Source: CAYRDK01 sp043819345
GTDB taxonomy: Bacteria > Omnitrophota > Gorgyraeia > Velamenicoccales > Velamenicoccaceae
Direction: 5' to 3'
DNA length: 64,000 bases
NCBI GenBank assembly: GCA_043819345.1
Contig: JBDREX010000018.1
Span: 1 to 64,000, forward strand
Part shown: piece after piece, positions 12,501 through 24,500 of the stretch
Layout of the letters: every line of letters begins with the position of its first letter
Numbering within the stretch: position 1 is the stretch's first letter
Translations under genes and position numbers: made by a program
The notes under the pieces: model-generated
What the model was told of the DNA's origin: nothing
Seen by the model: only the letters and a program-made list of their open reading frames with translations
The model's database searches: none

Positions 12501-15500
12501 GAGCAGATGCAGTATGCTAAGGCTAAAATTTTCGCGATGCGCAAGGAAGGCAAGACATGGAATAGTGACCAAGAAGAAAGGGACGCGGCTGTTAATGCTG
12601 TTTTAAAACAGGATTCGTCTTTAAGGACAGGCTATTGGAATAATAGGGTTGGTTTAGAAGAGGAGGCGTTTTTGCTCGCTTCTTATGAAGCAAGACACGG
12701 AGGGCTTCTCTTTTGCATGGAGCGCTTTATTAGAGATGAAAAATTTGATTTAGCATATCTTATTTTTCTTGTGCTTGTATTTGGGAATTATCATTCCTAT
12801 CTTGGTTATGTGAATCATCGTGGCAGTTTAACACTCGCTGAGCGCTGTCAGTTGAATGTTTATTCGTTTTTGATGAATGATTTGTCAAGGCAGGTGGCAG
12901 GTGAGGCAATAGAAATTATGAGGCCTCAGGTATTTTGGTCGCGTTTTTTTGATTATTTAAAGGCTGACGGGGCAGATCGTTTAGAAGCCATCGTTTCGCG
13001 CGCGCATGATTTGGTTAGAAGTATTTATGAAAAACATTTCTTTTCGGATGAGGAGCGCCAGATAATTCTGGATCACAAGAAAGGTGATTATATGTCGTCT
13101 CCTCTTTTTCAGGATCGGGACATTTTTGATTTTTTAATAGAACATCCTTTTGTTTCGCAAAGCTATTTGATGGATTCTTTAGACTATCCTAACAATAAGC
13201 ACCTATTTCTCGAATATATAAGAAGTCTTGGTTTTGAAAACTGGAGGCATTTACAGGCTTGCGCACTGGCAGAGAGAGTCAGGGTTGTTATGCGCGGCAT
13301 TGCGATAGAGGTGTTATTGTCTTTTTCAGAAAATGATTTATATGAAAGCCTCAAGGATGAGTATGGCGCTTCTTTTAATGTTGACAAAGGGCTCTATTGT
13401 GGCAGGAGAGAAGAAGGATTCCAGAAAAAAAATAAATCACTTGTATTTGTGTTAGTGAATAGGCTCAAAGTTATTAGCTCTTCTTTCATACTCATCAGAA
13501 AAGAAGTCTTGGCAGAAAAGGCGAGGGCTTTGTATTCATATCAGGCCCCAGATGAAATAGACGATCTTGAACAGATGCGGGACCTGTTTCCCTTTATTGC
13601 TCGAAATAGAGAAAAGGGTATTTTTAGGGATTTGCTTAAAAAACGGATATTGCGATTATTGCGTGAAAATTTTTATATTAAGGAGCAAGAGATAAGAGCG
13701 CAGATCGCGCAAGATTTGGGTAAGGAAGATATTCTTCGGGCTACATTTAATATTTGGCTCAAGACCTTAAGAGGGCTTAAATATATGCGTGGCGAGGCGT
13801 TGTATGCCATACTTAATGATGTGATCAGCGGTTTTGGAGAACGATTAGAGGCGCAGGTAGTATTGCTTAGATTATTTTATGTATTTACAGGCTTAGGATG
13901 GATTCATTTCACTTTGAGCAAAAATCATTTTCGCGAAATGGTTGAAGGATCGCTAAGTAGATTGGATATGACGCTTGAACAGGCCGTTGAAAAGATTAAT
14001 AGTGAAATTTTTGTTTCTAGTCCTGTTGGATTAGAATCTGTCAAAGATACTGTTGAATTCAGTGATGCTTTTAAGGTGTTTGTGGAACATTCTGTATTTT
14101 ATAAAAGGATTTTTTTGCGTATAGCAAGCGGCTGCGCGCATCAGTGCGTTCATTGCATGTTTATGACGCGTAAACAAATGGAGAATATGGCGCTTTGGCA
14201 GGCAAAAAAAATTATTCCATTTCTAAGCCCTAAAGTCAGGATGGTAAGGCTTGATTTCGACAATGATCCATCTTTATATTTGGATTTGGAAGAGATTTTG
14301 GAATGTATGGGGCAGTATTCCATGGGGGTGCCGCATTTATTTACCAAGGGAGTTCTGTTTGGCGATGAAGTTGGAATAGCCAGATTGGGGAACATTGCGT
14401 CAAACAGCTTATTGCGTAAGAAGGTTCACTTTTCGTGTAATCTCTTGGCAAAAAACGTGGCGGCGACATTACTATCAGATTCTGATCAGGGAAGAATCAA
14501 CGCGTTTTTAGATCAGGTAGCTGATTTTTACGCCCGCCTCGTGCAGGTTTTAGAGCCGGCAATTCAGCGCATTGTGGTGGCTGAAGCCTCTCAACAGCAT
14601 AGGCCCAAGGAGAGTTTAAGCCTTCTTATGTGTTATCAGGAGTTGCTATGGGATAAAATGAGCGCAATTTTGTCAGGAACTGTTAATATTGATGCACTAG
14701 AGATAGACAATTATATCTCTCCTATTGGAAGGGCTTCTAGTCTTTACCATGAGTTCTCAGGCTATAATTATAGCGATAACACGGATGTTATTGTTGGGCC
14801 AGGTAATTATTTTTATCTAGCTGTTCAGGATTTTCATGGGCAAGTTATTCCTATTAATCCTCGTTTTCTTTGGCGGCTTTATCCAGACAGCAATTGGGGC
14901 AAAATCTTTCCTTATTTAGAGCCTTCGCTTGAACGGCAGGATCAGTGGCCGGGTTGTTCATATTTGTTGATTAGATTGGGTGAGATTTTTAAGACGTCTT
15001 CTCCGTTGGAATATTTATCTCACGCGCCGCCATTGTCGCTATCTGTGTCTTTGCTGTTTATTTCATGTCAGAGCTCCCCTTTAATAAAGCGCCATGCTCA
15101 CCTTAAAAACTTAATTATAAGATTATTGGATAATTCTATTTTTAAGAGTACTTTACTCTTAAAAATGTTTATCTTCATTCGCTCTCCAAAACTTTATGGT
15201 GATCCTTGGGTTAAATACGCGGTAAAAAACCTCTGCGAACTATCAAGATTTATGATGGGCGTTCCTCTATTTCACGTCTCCTTTGGTTTCGTCATCGTTT
15301 TCCTGACAGCTTTTTTTATGAGAGCGAAATCTGCCGTTATAAAAATATTTTTGAGCGGCATATTAGGTTTTTCTATCGGCGTCGTGTTTTGGGGACGAGT
15401 ATCCTATTGGGATAGCAGGGTTTGTGGCAGCATTGAAGCAGCTTTTCTTTCTATTACTATTGGCCTTGGTGTTTTAGGCGGGATGGCTTTGACGCAGCAA

Positions 15501-18500
15501 AAGGCGGCAGAAGAGAGGCAGGAGATTATAGATAGATTAAAACAAGATATTGATTTATCTAGCTCGCCGTTGAAGTTCTCGCCAGTTTTAATTGTAAGCC
15601 CTCTTGTGAGGAAATTTACTGTCTGGTTTTGTATTGGCACGATGCTGTCTGTATATTTGTTTTCGGCTTGCGCGCCTCGGACGGTCTGTCAACCTCAGGT
15701 GTTCACCTGTCCCCAGGGCCATTGTTTGATTGTTGAGAATATGAACATCATGCGCAAGCCTATGGTCAGAATGAGGGGGGACGTGAAAGACGAGGATATC
15801 AGTCGTCTTATCAACGAGAACGATATTTCTTCGCTTTTGGAGTTATTCAGGGACTCCGATAAAGGCCTTAAATTGGAAATAGTACAGGCCTTGGAGCAAT
15901 CATCCCATGAGAAATTGCATTTATTCTTTCTTAATGCAGACATAGAGAAAGCTTTAAAAGACAATTGCGAAGATGAAAAGTTTACGGAGGCTATATTAGT
16001 ATCTTTGATAAAAAACAATTTTGACGCTCGAAAGATTTTTGAAGACAATCGAGACAGGCTTGAGGGAATCGTGTTAAATCCCAAAGTCGATCAATCGGTT
16101 AAAGGGAAGGTTTTTGATGTTTTGGTAGATATTATGGCATTGGATTCCTTGAGAAAGCTGGAGTCTGTTATCAGGAGGGGCGATTTTGTTCTTACTGGCA
16201 ATATGGTTAATGTTTTACGATGGCTTGAGGCCGACAGAGCCTTTTCGTCTTTAAAAAATACTCGTCAATATTTGAAAGAAAGGCAAAGAGAAGACGTTTT
16301 TGTGTTGTTGAGCCATTCTAACCGCGATGTAGAGATAAAAGAAGAACTGGTTTATCTCTTATCCAATCTGAAACAGTTTTTCAATATATTGGATAAAACA
16401 TGCAGCGAGATATTGTTTATTGTTTTTATCAATGGTGGTTTTAAAGAAGGCCGTGGTTATATGGACAACCAGTTTTGTATCAGGACTGGCGGCCATCTAG
16501 AAAGAATGGCAATGAGTGTTGGCGAGGCAAGTAGCCGGATTGTTTTGCAGGCGGATCTTAATCATGAGCTCTGGCACCATATTGTCAGCCGTTACGGTTT
16601 AGGTTATTTGTCAACAGAGGTGGCTGCTTTAACAGAGATGATGTGTGATGAGGCGGCGAAATGGTATCTTCAGGATTTCTCGATGGAAGAGGCGATTATA
16701 TTAATGGAGAAGGTACAGGGTAATTCTGAAATAGTATATTGTCTTGAGGACAAACTAAAGGTCGACGGAGGTATTTTTAATGATTACGGTTTAGCTTATG
16801 GTATCGCTTATACACAGATTGAGCGGTTTAGGAGGGCTGTTGAGAAAGCGGGGCTGGTTTTTGATCATTGGAGATTTTTGAATTTGAGTTTAGAGATTTT
16901 AAAAGAGAGAAATTTCAAAGGTGAAAATAACGAAAGGATCAACATGGCTCCTTTTGTTATAGAAGTTGCAAAGAGATATGGTTATGCGAATGCCGGGGCG
17001 GGGATGTGCCTATCAGACTGGTTTCTCGTCCAGGTGCCGTCTGTGCCTAAAAGGCAGGATTTGTTAGAGGATGATATGATCAAATTGGCTTCTGTGGGAG
17101 AGTTATTGGAAGCGCTTTTGATGAAAGCAGGCTGGTTTAGTGTTCGGAGTTTTAATGTGATTGGCTATGGGTCGAGTCCGCTAATCTGGTTACTGTCCAT
17201 GTATCAAGATGTGGATAATTCTTTCTGTTTAAGTGGAAGTATTGAGGTGTTTTTTCTTTTGCTCACTATTGGCCTTGGTGTTTTAGGCGGGATGGCTTTG
17301 GCCTATAGCCAGGAACGTTCTGACGAGAAAAGTATGAGAGATGAACAGACAAGTTCTTCGCCATTAGAAAATGATATTGCTTCATGCAGTTTATCGCTTT
17401 TAAATACAGGAGATTTATGGAAAGGTCTGCCAGGGGCGTCTTTTTATCTTGCTCGTCAGATAGTCGAACGCCTCACAAAAACCGGCTCCGCAGAAGTCCT
17501 AGAATCTTTTCTGAACGTATGTCGTCAAGATGATGGTTTTGCTGCTAGGCTTATCCAGCAAGTAGGCGATTTAGCTTTAGAGCTGCTTATCGTCTCTTTG
17601 TATAAGTATGATGATGAGGCCATTCATTATATTCTCATGAGATTATTGCTTGAGGGCTTGTTTGGAAAATACAGAATTATTCCCGAGCGGGCCTTTGAGT
17701 TTAACGGTGCTTTCTCACTTTTAACCAAAAAAGATGCTGTAGGTATGAGCTTACCAATTATTAATATAGCAAAAGCCAGGATGGAAGCTTATACAGTGAC
17801 ATTAGATAGGGAGCTGGATCTATCATCATATGATTATGCCATTATACCTGTCTTTTTAAGCGATGTTAGCGGCGGGTTGTACTTAGGAGGAGGGCGTCCG
17901 GATATCCTTGGAAGAAAGCTGAAAAAACCGAAGGCATGGTTTATCTTGAAATATCACAAAGGCGAGCCGGTTATGGTTGTAGCAAGAAGAGCGAAACCGG
18001 AACATCAAACTTTGGTACATCAGGTTTTAGGCTTAAAAAGCGATTTTCGTGAACTTTTGACCTTGAGCTATGACGCTAAAAAAGGAAGATATCTTTCCAG
18101 CTTCGCCAATATGTCAACAAAAGAATTGATGACGGTATTGATTAACGGCGGCAAAGGTAGCGCAAGGATGAGGTTTGAGATTCATGGTTCTTTTGTGGTT
18201 AAAGCCGGCCGGGTCTATTTTTGTGTTGAGCCAAGAGCTGTTGTTCCGAGCCAATATATTAACAGGCCGGTGAGGCTTTATATGCTTCGTTGTGCCGGTG
18301 AAATGCTATTTTTTAAAGGAGTGGAAGTGTATGAGAGCCACTCTGGCCTGGTAAACAATGCTATTGCCGGACGCCTGGGAAAAGATGGTGCTTTTTTGCA
18401 CAGGGAGATACTGCATGGATTGTATCAAGTCCCATATCAGCAGGCATTGACTGATTTCTCATTAAAGAAAGCTGGATTAACAACGGTTTTTTCCGTTATT

Positions 18501-21500
18501 CCCGATGGGAGTTCCAAGCTGAGCAAAAAGGCTTCCTATGTCATTTCTCGTTTGAGGACAAACGAAAATGGATTTTTAAAAAGAACAGATATTCAAATTC
18601 CTTTACTCTTTCCTTATACTCAATGCAGAGTAAGGATAGAGGGAGGAAAATGGCGATATATCATGATGATATTAGGACGAAATTACAATACTCGTAACAG
18701 GCGGATTTTTATTGACTTAAAGAAAGACCCAATGGAACAAATAAGAGCGCAGTGGCATCAGCCTTTACAGCGCACCTCAGCGCTTGTTTTGGAGGAAATT
18801 ATCACTGGTTTTTCATGTAAAATGCTAAAAAGTAAAGACGGCCGTATTTTTACAACTGTTTATCTCGTTACTATGGCCGGAGAAATATTGCATTTTGACA
18901 GACTGCCTCTTCAATGGTTAAACAAATACAAATATTGTATTGTGTTTAAATATTTAGGAGATAAGGAAAACAGATTAAGTACATTGCGCCTAGCAGGGCG
19001 TCATTATCAATCAAGAGATCCTTACAAATTTTTTGTGGCGGTTTACAATAATGGCGACCCACATCCTTCTTATCGTTATTATTCTAAAGGGATTTTGCCG
19101 GAATATATTAAATCCCTAAAAGAAAAATATTTAGATTATAAAGGTTTTTTAAGGCAGCTCATGGAAGAGCATTCTTTAGTTGGGTATTTGTGGATGGCAA
19201 ATATAGTCTATGCCAAAAGCGGCCAAGAATTAATGGAAGCATGTTTGAGAGAAAAAAAGAAAGCCGCGCAATTCGTAATGATGCTAGAAAGAAGCATATT
19301 TGATCATTATTTACCGATAGTTAGAAGGGTTATCTATTTTTATTTATTGGATAGGCATATATTTACGATTAGAGCTGAGAACCTAGAAAGTTATGTCTTG
19401 CGTAGGGTGCAGCAGGCGATAGAAAGATTTGATCCGGCTAAAGGAGTACCTTTAGATATTTATATTAGTAACGCGGCTAAATATGGGGCCATGGATGGGG
19501 TAAGAGATTTATCAAACAGGAAGAAGAAAAATGAAGCCATTAAGGTCATAAATGCCGGTTCTTTAGTACCTAAAGAAAGTAAGAATGATTATTTTGATAC
19601 CGTCGAAGATAAAAAATCTTCTTTAAGTGTTACTGAAGGGGTGGATTTTGATCGTTTTATTGAATGGCTCAAAATTGCTTTTCGTGAATTGCCGCAGGAG
19701 GAACAAAATCTGTTGCGGGATTATTATTCTTTGGAGTTGACTTATGAGGAGATAGGTCAAAGCCTTGGGCTGAAAAAAAATACTATCTCCGGAAGAAAAA
19801 GAAAGATATTGGATAGATTAATCAGCAGGGTGAGAGAGTCATCAGCCGGGGAATTTTGTAAAGTGGCAGAAAACGACGCAAACAATTTTATCTTGGATGC
19901 GCGCAAGGCTTTAGATGCTCTTTTGTTGCGTTCGCCGCAAATACTTTTTCTTGAATCTATTCCTTTTGTGACTCATGCCATTGAGACTCAAGCCGTGGAT
20001 GAAAAACTTTCATCATCGCCACTTAATGAAAAATGGCAAAACGCAGGTGTCTTTAACACCGTCGAAGTTTTTGGTGATGGTGCCAGTTTGACCGAATTTG
20101 TTCAGGTTTTGGGATTGGAGATAGGCGGGTATGTCCATCAGAGCATGTCCTTAGATCATCACGCGGGTTTTAAATATGAAGCCTATAAAAAATTTTGGGG
20201 CCAGATGGGGCCTATCAGGGCAAGAAAGTATCTTGAGCGGCTTCGAGAAAAGTTAAACATTTTTTCATATGTATACGATGTTCTTGCAGGTAGGATGGCT
20301 ATCGTCGAAGGTTTTTTAAAACAGATGGTTTTAAAGGATCCTCATTACATCGTGTTTCGTGTTTATGCTTTAGCTCGGTTGCATAGGGAACCGGTGGAAA
20401 ACAGTATTAAAGGGGATAGTACTAATTTGTTTAGTTCGCCGGTTGAGAAGGATTGTGGAGGCGAAGAAAATAGAGGTATTATTGGTGATTTAAAAACTTA
20501 TCTGGAAACCGTCTTATTTTCGGGCTGGACAGATTCTCAAAATGGAGATAGATACTCATTTTTCTTCAATCCATATTATAACGGCCCTTATTATTATTTG
20601 GGTTTACAAGGGCCAAGGGGCGAAAAGAGCATAGATAGCGCCTTGGTCCAATTCGCTGTGTTGGGAGATAGTAATTTATGGATTAGGCGGGTTTGGTTGC
20701 AGGATGTACTTTTTGATGATGGCTCTGTCAGGCAATTGAAAAATAGAGGGTTAGGGGGCTATATTTTTCAAGTTTTATCAAATTTGACGGTAGGAACGAT
20801 TAGGTTGAGAAATATCTGGCATGCAGAATCTATGGCGATGCTATCTGTTTTGATGGGGGGCTATGAAGCAACAACAGATACGGGAAAAGTGCTATTGAAT
20901 AGAGCGTTAAGCAATATCCATGCTTTGTTAATGAAAAAAAATAGGATGCTTATCTGGCATAGATTTTTGGAGAGAACACGTTTTCCGAGTGATGAGATTA
21001 AACGGGAAAATTTTATTCAGGATTTTAATGAAGATGAGCTGCAGATGATAAGGTTTATTTTGCATGTCTGTTTAAATACTGGCCGTCAGATTATTGGTGA
21101 CGATTTAGGTTTGGTGCCTCTTGGATTTCTTTTGAACAGGCTGGGTTTTTATGATTTGAGATTATCTTACAAAGAGGGCGGGCCAGCCGGTTTCATTATC
21201 TCTCTAATAGGAGAAAAACAACCTAAGCCTAATGAAATAAAAAATGGGAACAGTCCGATTTTGCATAGTTCTCCGCTTGATAAAGTTTTAGAGGGGGGAT
21301 TTTGTTATCGGTTTTCTATCTTTGCCGTTTTTTGTGCTGCCATGCTTATGCGTCCGGGCTTTTTGCTTTTTTCATCTAACATGTTATCTGGTGTCTTTAT
21401 GGCTGTAAGAAATAATCCTTTCTTAACGATTTTTTCCTTAGGTGTCGTTGTAAATACTTCTCTAAAGCTTATCCCTTTGATTCTGCGTCTTAAGAAGTTC

Positions 21501-24500
21501 TCAAACTTATCTCCGTTTTTAAGAAAGAAGCTGCATATTGGCGAACGTTACTATGCCAAAATAAAAAGTTTTATAGGAAAAAAAGTATTTTTTAGCTTCT
21601 TAGTAGAAGCTGTTTTGCCCATAGCTTTCTTAAATTTAATCTGGACACAAAAACTGGAAGGCCTTTTTGAAGCTTTTGAGAGGTTTTGTTTTAAAAATAG
21701 AAATATTTTAGGCCAGTTTAATGGAATTTTTGAATGCTTCAGAGGGATAAAGCCTGTTTATATAGGTATTGGGATTTTTATATTAATGTATGCTTACTTC
21801 GTTGGAGTGTTAAGAACCACTATTCTTAAAGACAAAAATAAATTAAGTCAAAGATTTAACAATGTAGCTTTGCATTTGAGCGCAGAGTGCGGTTTAGCTT
21901 TGTCAAGCATAGCTGTTTTGAAGCCGCGTTTTTTAAAGGGAATAAATGCCTGTAGAATAAACTTTTTGGGTTTTTCTCACTTTCTTATTAGTTATCAGGC
22001 TATGTTAGGCTTGAATAGCAGGGAACTGTATGTCGTTCTTAGGCATGAAGTCGGGCATAGCAAGAAAAAGCATTTCTTAAAAGCGATTATTCTTAATATT
22101 AGCGCTATGTCTTTTGTCTTTTTAATATTATACAAAATTATCAGTCGAAACGTTCTTTCATTGTTTGGAATAAACGATACTATTTATACTAAATTATTTT
22201 TTATGCTTTTTATATATAAATACTTCTTTTTTGAAGCTTTGTTAAATCTGACAATTAATTTTTTCATGAAAAAATTAGAGGTGCAGGCAGATGCTTATGC
22301 TGTTACTACAAAAGCGGATTTGCAAAGTCTGTGTTCAGCGTTGCTTAAAGTTGGTTACTTGCCTGTTACCTCAAGGTGGTGGGAGTTTTTGTATGCCAGC
22401 CATCCCGCTTTTTCAAGGAGAATAAATCTTTTAAATAGGAGGATCAATGAAGGCATTGCCAATGATAATTTACTGAAGGGCGGGCAAAAAAAGGCTTTAG
22501 AAGCTTTTAGAGCTTGTGATGGAGAAGAACAGGCATGCGATAAAATAAAAGATTATGCTGGGTTTTCCAGTCCACTTATAGGGTCTCAGCTAATTTTAGA
22601 ACAAGCGATAAGAAGTTGTCTGACTATGCCGGCTTCATCTCTTGACAACCTGGATAGTAAGTGTTCCCCATTTGTTTATCCACATCTATTTATTCCTCAG
22701 ATTATTCATTGCCTTCATGATCATCAGGGTTTTATTTGGGAAACCACGCGAGATTATCTTCATGCTTTTTTTGCTGAGGAGCTGGCACAGGCTTTAAAAG
22801 AAAATAAAATCTGCATTGATTTTTCCTATATATTGGCCCATGTTTTAAACCGTCAGTTCGGAGATCAGAAGTCTCTAAAATTTATCATAGAGTGTGGCAT
22901 GGCTGAAGAAGGCAGAATACATTTTTGGATTAAATTTGTTTTTAAAGATAAGCCGCTTTTGCTCATTTGTCCAACGCGTGTTCAGTTTGACTCTGCATTT
23001 AAAAATAAAATTTTGGTTGGGCGGTACTTTCCTCTCCGATATGGTTATGTTCCGATGCGTGCCTTTATGAAAAAACTGGCTGTTGTTGAAGGCATAGATC
23101 CTGTTGGATTGCTTGGTTATGTTGATGAAAGCTTTGATGATCATATGTTTTTATTTAAAAGTGGGCTTTTTGATATTTTGTCTGCTGCACATAAAAGCGC
23201 GTTTTATTTAAAGACAGCGGAATTCATGAACGATGGGCATGTTCATCACGTGTTTGAAGAGGGCGCGCTGGAACGTTTTCATTTGATTATTGAAACGATA
23301 TCAACTGAGTTATCTTTGCGTCAAATGATAGACATTAAAAGGGACAGTCTTAATTTATCCAGCTCGCCAGTAAAAAAAATAGGGCTGGGCTCATTTTCAT
23401 CTGTTAGTTCCACGATCAAAGATATTGATTATACAGGGCTTTTTGATAGAACTTGTAGTTTTCATCAGAGAATTGATTATGCCACTTATATTCTTTCGCA
23501 AACTGCCGGGAAAAAGAAGGTTTCCTCGCGTTTAAAAGATGAAGTTGAGAAAAATATGGGGATCTTCCTTGGGATCCTGAAAAAGCTTGAAATATCGAAC
23601 CAAATATTTGACTTAACATTGATTCCTTCTCTTCAGAAACTGTACTTTTGGGCAGCCAAATTTCAAAATAGGGATATGGCAAATTCTTTTGCCAGAAGGG
23701 TCGATGCGATCTATAGAGCTATTCTTATTAAAGGATATGCCATAGCTCCTTCTCGGTTTCAAAGCGATGTTTCTTTTAAGATATCAGATAGGTTGCGTCT
23801 TATTAATTTTAGGCATGATCTGCAAATCCTAATAGGAGGAGCTGTTGGAGATGAGGATGATTTGGATAGGGCATATAGCAAGTTTCCAGATATAGATTTT
23901 GATTTGTTGCGCCAACATCTTTCTTCTGAGATTGTGAATCCTGCCTGGCTGGATACCGCGTCAAACCTTATGGATTTAGTATTTGATTTCGCCAAGACGG
24001 ATATGTTTCCTAAAATGAAAATTATTGGTTCGGATGTTGGGTATGAAATTTTTGTTTTTGAGAATAAGGCAACAGGAGATAAAGCTTTATATGATTCTTG
24101 CGGAGAGCTATTGCAGTTAAATATGGGTGGAAAAATTGTTTCAAATATTCCTATTTCTCATGCTTATCCCGAGAAAAACGTCAGGCCTGATTTTGGTTTT
24201 ATTGCGCGAAACCATACAGAATTTGATCAAAAAATTCGCAATATTATGATGTATAAGATGCTAAAGGACGACTTTAGAGCTGTTGAATATCATGATTATA
24301 AGTTAACACGAATCAATATCTTGCCTAATGAGGTTCAACAGTTCGCTCTTGAGCGCCCGGAAAGATTTTCCTATCAGCAATTGGATGTGATGTATGCGGA
24401 GAAGCATTTTATGGGCCAATCATTCTTTTTAATAACGAATTTGGCCTTAATAGAAAATTGTTTTTCTGACCTAGGGAGAGTATTGGCTATAGGAAGTTTG

